Of a stretch of DNA of 64,000 bases, positions 8,901 through 20,900 are shown piece after piece. The stretch is from Girardinichthys multiradiatus (taxonomy: Eukaryota; Chordata; Actinopteri; Cyprinodontiformes; Goodeidae). The notes beneath the pieces are model-generated. The model was not told the origin of the DNA and did not search any database. It saw only the letters and a list, made by a program, of their open reading frames with translations. The stretch spans positions 12,632,749-12,696,748 of the forward strand of contig NC_061800.1 in assembly GCF_021462225.1 (NCBI RefSeq). The letters run 5' to 3'. The first letter of the stretch is position 1. Each line of letters starts with the position of its first letter. The position numbers and the translations under genes are program-made.

Positions 8901-11900
8901 TAATGAGATTAAAAATAGATACCTTTGAGTCTTCCTCTCGCAGTAACAACAACTGCACCAAAGAGTGTCACTGAAACGTTATGTATGGTGCATTCACTTG
9001 TCATTGGAAAAAGAAACAAAACTGAGCTTTTGACTGGGTCTTCAGACTGGCTGAGGCTAAGTTGTGATCTCGCAATTGGAAGCTTGGGACTGGGATTCCA
9101 GTTACACCACCATGTGTTGATGTACCCTTGGTCAAGCCACTGGACCTCAGTCTGCCTACTTGTTTACATATTAGTGTATTAATGTGCGAGTCAGAGTGCG
9201 GATGCAGGAGGTTTGAGACTTGTTGTCTAAAAGTGCTTTGGGTGGTCAGTAAGGGTGTTCAGCCCCATTTAAAACAAACTTGTTCGTTTCACCGCTTCTT
9301 GCGGTTCATTTGTGTAGATGTGAACACAGCAGTCGTACTGGGGTACCATACAGAGGCCAACTGGAGGGCTGCCAAATGAACTGTAGAGCGGTTGGTTTAT
9401 GCAGTGAATGTGATCTAACCTCGGTCCGACACACCTGCCAGGAGTTTGCTGCAACTTCAGTCGAACATCTTCTCGTAGCCAGGTGTGCGGGATGCGGTAG
9501 AGTAAACAAACTAATCAACAAAGGCTGCATCTTTTTCGTAAACCCTTTGCAACTTTCAAGACGTATTCTCAAAATCTGTTCAGAATACCTTCGCGGGTCA
9601 ATTTGCATGAACTAGTACCCAGAAACACACTAATGATATGATTAAACTCTGTGTTTTCTGTTCATTCAGAACACAGCATCTGCTTCCTGTATTAACATTT
9701 GGTTCTCCTGCTTTGGAAATGTGACTAATAAACAGGCCAAAACCTGAGATTATTAACCCCAACAGCCAGTCAGATGTTGTTACAGCAGGGGTGCCCAAGT
9801 CTAGACCTGGAGAGCTACTATCCTGCAACGTTTAGATGCATCCCTCCTTCAACACTTCTAAATGTAATGAGCGGCTCCTTACCAGGCCTCTGCAGAGCCG
9901 AATGATTGAATGCTGATGAGGGAATTCAGCTATTTGATTCAGGTGGGTTGGAGAAGGGATACATCTAAAGGTTGCAGGACTGTAGCTCTTGAAGACTGGC
10001 ACCAGGTGTTCCTAAAGTTGGAGTCGGGGACCCCAACTGGAGGGTCTTGAATTGATCTCCGAAGATCAAGTCCAGTGAAAACGTAATGGCCAAAAGGATT
10101 TCTCTACTGGTATTGTTTCAAGAAATGAGAACATTAATTGTCCTTGTTGGCGTTCAGTAAGGTTTTCGCACTTTAGTCTGTGCTCATTTGTGGGTGTGAA
10201 GCAGAAGACCCCATACATGCTTAGTTTGAGCATAATCTGTATAATGCAACCCATCCTAGCCTCTCCTCCCACAAATCTTTCTGCTGGTAGTCGTTTTTAT
10301 AACCGCGTGTGTGTGTGCCATCTCATTATGGCACATTATGTGTGGTTTGTCAGATAAAAGGGTCTTTCTTCCTTCTGCTGCCTTCAACCACAGAGCTGCT
10401 TTTACTGCAATTAGGTCTGGAATGTGACTTTCCTGCTGAGCGGTATCATGGAGACTCTCCTCCATAAAAACCTGTTTGTGTTGCACTTTCTTACTGTTCA
10501 TTCATTGTGTGTTCAGAGCTGTAGTCTCCTAATTATCACCATCAGACGGTTACTGATGTCTGTACATTTATAAACGATGGAGGCGAAACTTCTTTAGGTT
10601 ATCCACACACCATCACGTTCTGTGGTAGTGATGGTGTTTTTGATGCAGGTAGTTTTCCAATAAACCTTTTTTATAGAACATGCTGTTTTGTCTAACCCTT
10701 CTGTAGGATAGGGTTTCAGCTGCATGATCAGTTGTAGTTAGAACTTGTGCTGACTCAACTGCAGATTTAGTTTTTCTGAAAGATCCCATTAGAAAGTAAA
10801 TACATGAGTCGGTTTATTCATCGGCATCCCATCTAGCATATCTATATGCCTTTCACCTTTAGAATAGGGCTGCAACTAACGATTATTTTGCTATTCAATT
10901 AATCTGTCAACAAGTTTTTTGATTCACTGATTAATAATCAATAGCAAAAGGTGCCTAATAGGAGATTTTTTACAGAACTTGAACCAGGTGAAGCTAAAGC
11001 TATGCATGAGTTCTGTAAAGAGCATATTTACAGACATAGAAGGTTTTTCATCTTAAATGCAATATGATTTTATTTTTTGTACAATTGTGGCCTAATTACT
11101 GCTCTGAGTGGGTTGTTCTTTCAGCAGATGGGATGTTATAGAGTCTGGTTGTACCAGTTAACAATTATTCGATTTACTAAATGAATTGAGGATTATTACA
11201 ATAATCGATTACACACAATTAATTTTTAGTCCTACTGTAGAGTGCTGTGAAAAACTATTAGCTTCCCTTTTGTTGTGTCACACTTAGATGTTTCAGATCA
11301 TCAAACTAATTTTAGTATCAGACAAAGGTAATCTGAGTAAATACAAAATGCAGTTTTAAAATGATTTCTTTTAATTGTGGTAAAAAGCTTTTCGGTCCAT
11401 TTTGGTCCTATGTGATGGTGAGCTCTCCCCTTGTTAAATCATGGATGAACTATTTTCTGGAAAGCTGAGTTGAACGTCACTAGTCACACAACAGCCCCAT
11501 CACTGCCAGACTTGTCTGAATAAGAAATTACTTGTATAACACCTGTCTGACAACATGAAGCAGGCTAAAATAGATGGCAAGGCCACACATCATAGTGGAT
11601 GAAGAAAATAATCGTTGACACTTGTGCACCAGGTCAGAAACGATCAGGTCAGAAACATCTAAAGATCTGCAGCCCTTGGTGCCCCAGTTAAGTTCAGTGT
11701 TTATGATTCAATACATAGAGTAAACTGGGCAAAAATGCCATACATGGGAGAGTTCCCCGCAAAGGCTCGACCCACACTTTTCAGAACATTTTGTTTGTGG
11801 ACTGAGGACTAGAGCTGCTCAATAATTTGAGTCCCAGTTGGAATTGCAAGATTAGTTTATGCAATATCACAATCACAAATGATTGCTTGGATGCAATATT

Positions 11901-14900
11901 TGTTTGGATATTATATTTACACTGTCAGGGTTCCCTACTTAACATACTGGTAATCCACAAGTGCTGCTCAAAGAGTTTGAATATTGTGTGAAAAGTTCAA
12001 TATTTATTGTTACTCATTTCCAAAGTGAAACTTGTATAGATTCATTACAGTGAAATATTTTATGCCATTTTTGTCTTGTAATTTTGATTATTATGGCTTA
12101 CAGATAACGAAAACCCTAAATTCAGAAAATTAGAATACTGTGGAAAAGTGAAATACTGTACATAGACATTTGAGTGGAAGTTAACCCATTGAGCTACTAT
12201 GCACAGATGAATCCTACACATGAGCTACAAATGTTGCGTTCCTCGTGTCAAGCCACTCTTGAAGCAAAGAGGTTGGAAGTGTCTCACCTGAGCTAAGGAG
12301 AAGACAAACTGGACTCTTGCTCAGTGATCGAAAGTCCTCTTTTCAGATTAAAGCAAAGTTTGCATTTCATTCGGAAATCAAGGTTCCAGAGTCTGAAGGA
12401 AGACTGGAGAGGCACAGAATCCACGTTGCTTCAAGTCCAGTGAGATGTCGGTGATGATTTGGGGTGCCAGGTCATCTGCTGGTGTTGGTCCATTGGGTTT
12501 TCTGAAGTCCACAGTCAAAGCAGTCATCTATCAGGACATTTTAGAGCACTTCATGCTTCCTTCTGCTGAGAAGCTTTATGGAGATGCTGATTTCATTTTC
12601 CAGCAGGACTTGTCTCCTGGCCACACTACCAAAGGAACCAAAAGCTGGTTCAGTGAGCATGGTGTTATTGTGCTGGTTTGACCTGCAAACTCTCCTGATC
12701 TGAACCCCAAAGAGAGTCTATGGAGGATTGTCAAGAGAAGGATGATAAACACCAGACCCAACAATGCAGATGACCTGAAGGCTGCTATCAAAGCAAGCTG
12801 GGCATCCATTACACCTCAGCAGAACCATATTCTGATCTCCTCCATGTCATGCCACACTGATGTAGTAATTCATGCAAAAGAAGCCCAACCAAGATTTGAG
12901 TGCATAGAAATTAACACACACTTCTAGTCAACAGTTTTAGAACACCTTTCTCATTTATTGGTTTTCTTTATGTTTATGACTATTTACAATGTATGTAGAT
13001 TCTCATTGAAGGCATCAAAACTGTGAATTAACACATATGGAATTATGTAGCGAATGAAAAATTGTAAAATAACTTTAAATGTTATATTTTGGATTCCTTA
13101 AAGTACCCGCCCTTTGCCTTGATGATTGAAATGTTAACTTTTGGCCATCTCTCAATGAACCTCTGGGAAGTTCTTTTAAAACTCTTTGGAAAACCATTTC
13201 AGGTGACCACCTCATGAAGCTCATGGAGAGGATGCTGAGAGAGCAAAGCAGTAATCGGAGCAAACTGTGGAAGAATCTAAAATATAAAAATGTTTACAGT
13301 TATTTCACACTTTTTGTTTACTACATAATTCCATGTGTGTTCATTTGTATTTTATTTTTTTTTTGCCTTTGGTGAGAATCTACCATGTAAATAGTCATGA
13401 AAATAACGAGACCCATAAAGTGAGAAAAGCGTTCTAAAACTTTTGACCGGTAGTGTACTTTACAGAATCCTGACATTTCTGTTTAAAAATCCTCTTTTGT
13501 AATATAATATTCTGATTTTCTGGGTCACAGAATTTTGGGTTTTCATTATTTGTAAGCCATCATCAAAAGTACAAGAAATAGAGGCTTGAAATATTTAACT
13601 CTGAGTAATAGATCTATATATTATTTTCACTTTCTGAAATGAATGACAAAAATATAGAACTTTTTCACGATATTCAAATGATTTGAGCTGTATCTGTATT
13701 TGCTCAATGTTTGCCCTTCATGCCCTCACCTGATGTATATCTTGGTGGTACTCACATGGTATAATGATCAAAACCTGTCAAGTAAAAGTGGGTTAGTCGT
13801 AACCAGCATCATCATTGCAATTTTCAGCAACTGTATCACAATTAAATATTTTCCTGACATGGCGCAGCCTAACTGAGGAAGCAAGTGTGGAGCTTTTTGG
13901 AAGGTGTGTGTTTCCTTCTACCTCTGGTGTAAAACTAACATGGCACTGGTAGTGTAATGGTTTGCGGCTGCTGTAGTTGTTGGAACCATGAAATCTGCTC
14001 TCTATGAGGAAAAAAAACAGCAAATCAAGATGAAGTTTGTGGAGTAGCCTATTCAAAGTCTGGACTTGAGTCTGACTGAAATGCTGTGGCATTACCTTTA
14101 ACAGGCCATCCATGTGTGAAAACTCTAAATGTGACTGAATTAAATTATTTTGTTGGGCAAAAGCTCTTCTAAATGCTGGATGGCTATCAGGGTGGCACAA
14201 CCAGCTATGTAGTTCAGGGCACACAAGGCAAGGTTGGTTCGCTTTTTTTCCTCCTCAAATGAAATTAACATTTAAAAACTACACGTTTTATTCACTTGGG
14301 TGATCTTTGATTTTTGATTTTTTTAATTTTTTAATTTGAAACATTTCATCTTTAGTCGGACCAAAAAACAAAAGCAGAAAAAAAGTCTCCCACCTGAAAA
14401 TACAGATGAGAGAAAACAATGGCAATACAGTATAAAAATGCAAGAATAACATAAGTTCCCTGCCATATTTATACATTCACTTACATTGCTACCGAAAAAC
14501 ATTGTAAATGTTTTCTTAAACATTTTTTCCAATCCAAGAAAGCTTTAAAAGTTGCTCTTAAAATGCTCAGTGGTGGTATTTAGTTTATAAAAAGTTACAC
14601 TTTTCAAGCTTTGTATCTAAATTCTGCTGTTGCTGTTTTCTTCCAGGCACCGCCGTCCATGGTCAGCGCAGAGCAGAGGCACCATGCTGAACATGTATTC
14701 CTCTCCTTCAGGAAGTCCAAATCGCCGTTCGCCATCTGCAAGCACATCCTCGGTAATTGTAGAATAAAGATGAACCCGCATACTATCACAATGCAATGTT
14801 CAGAAATCATATCAACAGAAGTCTCTTAAGTTTATTTGCAAGTAAAGAGCTGCAGGACTATGGTGCATTGCTCCAGGACATGTTTAAACCTGTTGGTTAG

Positions 14901-17900
14901 TGTAGGTCTACATGAGCTTTAGCTTGTGGTGTTATGGGAGGATGTTTAGACTCAGATGCTTGAAGGTTCCCACTGATCCTTTGATCGAGGTCTCTTCCTT
15001 TACTTTTTGTTTGGAACAGTATGCAACGATTCATATATAGGGATGTCCTAATCAATTCCAACGCATCAACTTAAACGTGCAAACCTTTATCAGTTGTTTC
15101 TAAACATATGTAGCTACAGTTCAGCATCCCCACAGCTCTCTCCTGCTAGTGATTTTTCCTACAGAGCAGTTTGTTAAGGTGTTACTTCAGGGTGTTTACT
15201 CACTGTTTTGATATGAGCTGTTTTGATTAATGTCCTAAATGGGGATGAGTACCGAATTCGGTACTTTAATAGGTACCGACTGAATTGCGTCTGTACTATT
15301 GAGTACCGATTCACGTAAAATCACCATGTTACCATGTTTCGGTACCTAAACGCATCATTGTGACACTGAGGGAGTGGAAGAGTGGGCAATTTTCCATGTC
15401 GGACATGACATAGCAATGCACGCACAAAAGCCTAATGATCTTAGTAGCCGCTGGTAGCGTCTGCAAAGGATGGCTGATAGAAAGCGCTCAAAAGTACGGC
15501 TCCACTTTTCAAAATGCGATGCAGATTACACTCACTGCAATATTTGTGATGCGATGTGCAAGGCCAGCGGAGGGTATACTTCTAATCTGAGGAAACGCCT
15601 GCAGCGTTTCCTCACCACTATTCAAGGGGGGCGACCCGCCAACCAGACCACCCGCCCCTCCCCAAGAGGATCACGGCATGTAGTAATAGTATGTTTTAAC
15701 AGTTAATGTCATTCGTTTTAATAGATCTTGTCGTGAAGGATTCCTTAAAGTTTATATATTGAGAAATAAATACTGTATGTTAAACTTTTTTGAGATTTTA
15801 TTATTAAACGAATTAACATTTATTACCACATAAACCCACACAAAAGTACCAAAAACTGGTACCGTTGAGTACCAGTATCGATTCCGAGGTACCGAGTATC
15901 AGTACCTGTATTGGTTCAAATCTGAAAGGTACCCATCCCTAGTCCTAACATACATGGGTTGGACAATGAAACTGAAACACCTGGTTTTAGAGCACAATAA
16001 TTTATTATTGTGGTGTAGGGCCTCCTTTTGTGGCCAATACAGCGTCAATTCATCTTGGGAATGACATATACAAGTCCTGCACAGTGATCAGAGGGATTTT
16101 AAGTCATTCTTCTTGCAGGATAGTGGCCAGGTCACTACGTGATACTGGTGGAGGAAAACGTTTCCTGACTTGCTCCTCCAAAACACCCCAAAGTGGCTCA
16201 ATAATATTTAGATCTGGTGACTGTGCAGGCCATGGGAGATGTTCAACTTCACTTTCATATTCATCAAACCAATCTTTCACCAGTCTTGCTGTGTGTATTG
16301 GTGCATTGTCATCCTGATACACGGCACCGCCTTCAGGATACAATGTTTGAACCATTGGATGCACATGGTCCTCAAGAATGGTTCAGTAGTCCTTGGCAGT
16401 GACGCGCCCATCTAGCACAAGTATTGGGCCAAGGGAATGCCATGATATGGCAGCCCAAACCATCACTGATCCACCCCCATGCTTCACTCTGGGCATGCAA
16501 CAGTCTGGGTGGTACGCTTCTTTGGGGCTTCTCCACACCATAACTCTTCTGGATGTGGGGAAAACAGTAAAGGTGGACTCATCAGAGAACAATACATGTT
16601 TCACATTGTCCACAGCCCAAGATTTGTGCTCCTTGCACCATTGAAACCAACGTTTGGCATTGGCATGAGTGACCAAAGGTTTGGCTATATCAGCCCGGCC
16701 GTGTATATTGACCCTGTGGAGCTCCCGACGGACAGTTCTGGTGGAAACAGGAGAGTTGAGGTGCACATTTAATTCTGCCGTGATTTGGGCAGCCGTGGTT
16801 TTATATTTTTTGGATCCAATCCGGGTTAGCACCCGAACATCCCTTTCAGACAGCTTCCTCTTGCGTCCACAGTTAATCCTGTTGGATGTGGTTTGTCCTT
16901 CTTGGTGGTATGCTGACATTACCCTGGATACCGTGGCTCTTGATACATCACAAAGACTTGCTGTCTTGGTCACAGATGTGCCAGCAAGACGTGCACCAAC
17001 AATTTGACCTCTTTTGAACTCTGGTATGTCACCCATAATGTTGTGTGCATTTCAATATTTTGATCAAAACTGTGCTCTTACCCTGCTAATTGAACCTTCA
17101 CACTCTGCTCTTACTGGTGCAATGTGCAATCAATGAAGACTGGCTACCAGGCTGGTCCAATTTAGCCATGAAACCTCCCACACTAAAATGACAGATGTTT
17201 CAGTTTCATTGTCCAACCCCTGTATTTCAGTGCGATGCCATTAGATGTGTGGTTAAAACCTCTGCCTCACAACACAGAGCTTTGAACATTATAAAATTCA
17301 ATAACTAGTCTTTCAGCTGCTTTCAGCAAGGCAGTGCCCCACAGCAAGAGTTGTCTGAGGGTATCTGAGCACAGCACAGAGCAGGTCACATGACACACAC
17401 AATCAAGAAGCTGCAGCAGCCAACGCGCTCTCTTTCAATACCAGTGTCGTTGCCGTAGGTGAAAGAGTTGTTTTTGACATCAGTAATATAATCTGACCGG
17501 GTACTGGAGATGAATCCCAGTCTTCATCTACAGTGGGGAGAACAACAATTTGATACACTGCAGATTTTGCAGGTTTTCCCATTTGCAAAGCATGCAGAAG
17601 TCTTTTTAATTTTTATCATAGGTACTCTTCAACCGTGAGTGACAGAATCTAAAACAAAAATCCAGGAAATCACATTATGTGATTTTTAAGTAATTAATTA
17701 GCATTTTATTGCATGATATAAGTATTTGATCACCTAACAACCAGTAAGAATCCCGGCTTTCTCAGGCCTGTTAGTTCTTCTTTAAGAAGCCCTCCTGTTC
17801 TCCACTCATTACCTGTATTAACTGCACCTGTTTGAACTCGTTATCTGTATAAAACACACTGACTCAAACAAACTAACTCCAACCTCTCCACCAAGACCAC

Positions 17901-20900
17901 CATGGCCAAGACCAGAGAGCTGTGTGAAGACATCAGGGACAAAATAGTAGACCTTCTCAAGGCTGGGATGGGTTACAGGAAAATAGCCAAGCAGCTTGGT
18001 GAGAAGACAACAACTGTTAACACAATTATAAGGAAATTCAAGATGACGGTGAATCTCCCTCAGTCTGGGGCTCCATGCAAGATTTCACCTCGTGGAGCAT
18101 CAATGATCAGGAAGGTGAGGGATCAGCCCAGAGCTACAAGGCAGGACCTAGTCAATGACCTGAAGAGAGCTGCGACCACAGACTCAAAGAAGACCATTAG
18201 TAACAGACTACGCTGACATGGATTAAAATCCAGCAGCGCATCAAGGTCACCCTGCTCAAGCCAGCTCATGTCCAGGCACGTCTGAAGTTTGCCAGTGACC
18301 ATCTGGATGATCCAGAGGAGGAATGGGAGATGGTTACGTGGTCTGATGAAACAAAAATAGAGCTTTTTGTTGTAAACTCCACTTGCCATGTTTAGAGGAG
18401 GAAGAAGGATGGTACAACCCCAAGAACAACATCCATACCGTGAAGCATGGAGGTGGAAACATCATTCTATGGGGATGCTTTTCTGCAAAGGGGACAGGAC
18501 GACTGCACTGTATTGAGGGGAGGATGGATGGGGCCATGTATCTGGAGATCTTACCCAACAACTTCCTTCCCTCAGTAAGGGCATTGAAGATGGGTCAATG
18601 CTGGGTCTTCTAGCATAACAACCACCCGAAGCTCACAGCCAGGGCAACTAAGGAGTAAGAAACCTTTCAAGGTCCTGGAGTGGTCTAGCTTGTCTCCAGA
18701 CCTGAACCCAATTGAAAATCTTTGGAGGGAGCTGAATGTCCGTATTGCCCAGTGACAGCAGCGAAACCTGAACGATCTGGAGAAGATCTGTAGAGGAGTG
18801 GTCCAAAATATCTGGTGCAGTGTCTGCAAACCTCATCAAAAACTACAGGAAACATTTGATATCTATAGATGCAAACAAAGGTTTCTGTACCAAATATTAA
18901 GTTTAGTTTTTCTGATGTATCAAATACTTATGTCATGCAATAAAGTGCTAATTAGTTACTTAAAAATCACAAAATGTGATTTTCTGGATTTTTGTTTTAG
19001 GCGAGAAAACCTGCAAACTCCGCAGTGTATCAAATAATTGTTCTCCCCACTGTAATCTGAACCTTGTTGGGATTAGGGTGCACAGTTCATCACAGATATG
19101 TTGTCAACAGTGTGTGCACTATAAATGTTGCAAATCTCTGTTTAGAATGGGACATTTGTTTACCATTATATGCCGAGTGTCTCGATTACACTCTTTGCAT
19201 ACCACATGCTAAATACAGGTCCTTCTCAAAATATTAGCATATTGTGATAAAGTTCATTATTTTCCATAATGTAATGATGAAAATTTAACATTCATATATT
19301 TTAGATTCATTGCACACTAACTGAAATATTTCAGGTCTTTTATTGTCTTAATACGGATGATTTTGGCATACAGCTCATGAAAACCCAAAATTCCTATCTC
19401 ACAAAATTAGCATATTTCATCCGACCAATAAAAGAAAAGTGTTTTTAATACAAAAAACGTCAACCTTCAAATAATCATGTACAGTTGTGCACTCAATACT
19501 TGGTCGGGAATCCTTTTGCAGAAATGACTGCTTCAATGCAGCGTGGCATGGAGGCAATCAGCCTGTGGCACTGCTGAGGTCTTATGGAGGCCCAGGATGC
19601 TTCGATAGCGGCCTGTAGCTCATCCAGAGTGTTGGGTCTTGAGTCTCTCAACGTTCTCTTCACAATATCCCACAGATTCTCTATGGGGTTCAGGTCAGGA
19701 GAGTTGGCAGGCCAATTGAGCACAGTGATACCATGGTCAGTAAACCATTTACCAGTGGTTTTGGCACTGTGAGCAGGTGCCAGGTCGTGTTGAAAAATGA
19801 AATCTTCATCTCCATAAAGCTTTTCAGCAGATGGAAGCACGAAGTGCTCCAAAATCTCCTGATAGCTAGCTGCATTGACCCTGCCCTTGATAAAACACAG
19901 TGGACCAACACCAGCAGCTGACACGGCACCCCAGACCATCACTGACTGTGGGTACTTGACACTGGACTTCTGGCATTTTGGCATTTCCTTCTCCCCAGTC
20001 TTCCTCCACACTCTGGCACCTTGATTTCCGAATGACATGCAGAATTTGCTTTCATCCAAAAAAAGTACTTTGGACCACTGAGCAACAGTCCAGTGCTGCT
20101 TCTCGGTAGCCCAGGTCTGGGGAATGCGGCACCTGTAGACCATTTCCTGCACACGCCTGTGCACGGTGGCTCTGGATGTTTCTACTCCAGACTCAGTCCA
20201 CTGCTTCCGCAGGTCCCCCAAGGTCTGGAATCGGCCCTTCTCCACAATCTTCCTCAGGGTCCGGTCACCTCTTCTCGTTGTGCAGCGTTTTCTGCCACAC
20301 TTTTTCCTTCCCACAGACTTCCCACTGAGGTGCCTTGATACAGCACTCTGGGAACAGCCTATTCGTTCAGAAATGTCTTTCTGTGTCTTACCCTCTTGCT
20401 TGAGGGTGTCAATAGTGGCCTTCTGGACAGCAGTCAGGTCGGCAGTCTTACCCATGATTGGGGTTTTGAGTGATGAACCAGGCTGGGAGTTTTAAAGGCC
20501 CCAGGAATCTTTTGCAGGTGTTTAGAGTTAACTCGTTGATTCAGATGATTAGGTTCATAGCTCGTTTAGAGACCCTTTTAATGATATGCTAATTTTGTAA
20601 GATAGGAATTTTGGGTTTTCATGAGCTGTATGCCACAATCATCCGTATTAAGACAATAAAAGACCTGAAATATTTCAGTTAGTGTGCAATTAATCTAAAA
20701 TATATGAATGTTAAATTTTCATCATGATATTATGGAAAATAATGAACTTTATCACAATATGCTAATATTTTGAGAAGGACCTGTATTAGAACGGGTGTTA
20801 GAGGCAACAGGGTAACCAATGACAGAGTATGTGGAAAACAGTGTATTTATCCCAACTGATATAATCACTGAGGTGTTTAATAACACCGTTGCCATACGCT

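Larger units (their letters stand above)
11957..13696 (+). mobile_element. Tc1 element with dead transposase, inserted in the hAT-like MITE
   Basis: Long terminal inverted repeats are visible: AGTTTGAATATTGTGTGAAA and TTTTGATTATTATGGCTTAC on the left mirror TTTCACGATATTCAAATGAT and GTAAGCCATCATCAAAAGTA on the right. Coding remnants on the + strand at 12445-12900 read [20 protein letters not shown], then [14 protein letters not shown] (second catalytic D), then [11 protein letters not shown] (third acidic residue) after an in-frame stop at about 12679. The N-terminal half is lost or scrambled. It is closely related to the intact element at 19216-20783. A smaller element (12919-13455) has inserted near its 3' end. 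Confidence 0.85.
11809..13871. mobile_element. hAT-like MITE inserted in the older Tc1 (copy 2), itself interrupted
   Basis: Perfect 8-bp target duplication ACTGAGGA at 11801-11808 and 13872-13879. The left end is CTAGAGCTGCTCAATAATTT; the right end is the reverse complement of TAGGCTGCGCCATGTCAGGA. The interior shows GATTGCTTGGATGCAATATT, shared with the repeat at 23838-24153. A younger Tc1 (11957-13696) divides it. Without that insertion the repeat is about 320 bases. Confidence 0.8.
11240..14395 (+). mobile_element. Old Tc1/mariner element split by nested insertions
   Basis: The left end (GAGTGCTGTGAAAAACTATT at 11240, after TA) and the right sub-terminal region (TTGAAACATTTCATCTTTAG, about 14335-14354) echo the segment GTTTCAGATCATCAAACTAA near 11290. 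The coding region is decayed. The 5' half runs to GTGGACTGAGGA (11808). The 3' half resumes after the insertion at 13880 (GCAAGTGTGGAGCTTTTTGG, then a CAAAGTCTGGACTTGAGTCT segment that was the SPDLN box). The transposase is broken by stops, frameshifts and the insertion, so it is a fossil. Its right boundary is approximate. Confidence 0.75.
5902..14646 (+). other. xpo4: xpo4 intron 1 (GT-AG, 8.7 kb)
   Basis: Donor GTGAGA, acceptor TTCCAG. The 5' end belongs to the CpG-rich promoter region. The rest is mostly repeats listed separately: a foldback repeat, a decayed DNA transposon with SINE and hAT-like insertions, SINE tails, an hAT-like MITE and a four-level transposon nest. Nothing recognisable is seen at about 6540-7080, 8240-9050 or 10030-10850. 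Confidence 0.9.

Noticed and set aside
9280..9615. Overlapping open frames on both strands (111 and 100 residues)
   Set aside because: No domain on either strand, and the stretch resembles a dispersed repeat.
13793..14224. 143-residue minus-strand open frame
   Set aside because: It is antisense to the 3' half of the old Tc1 transposase and has no domain of its own.
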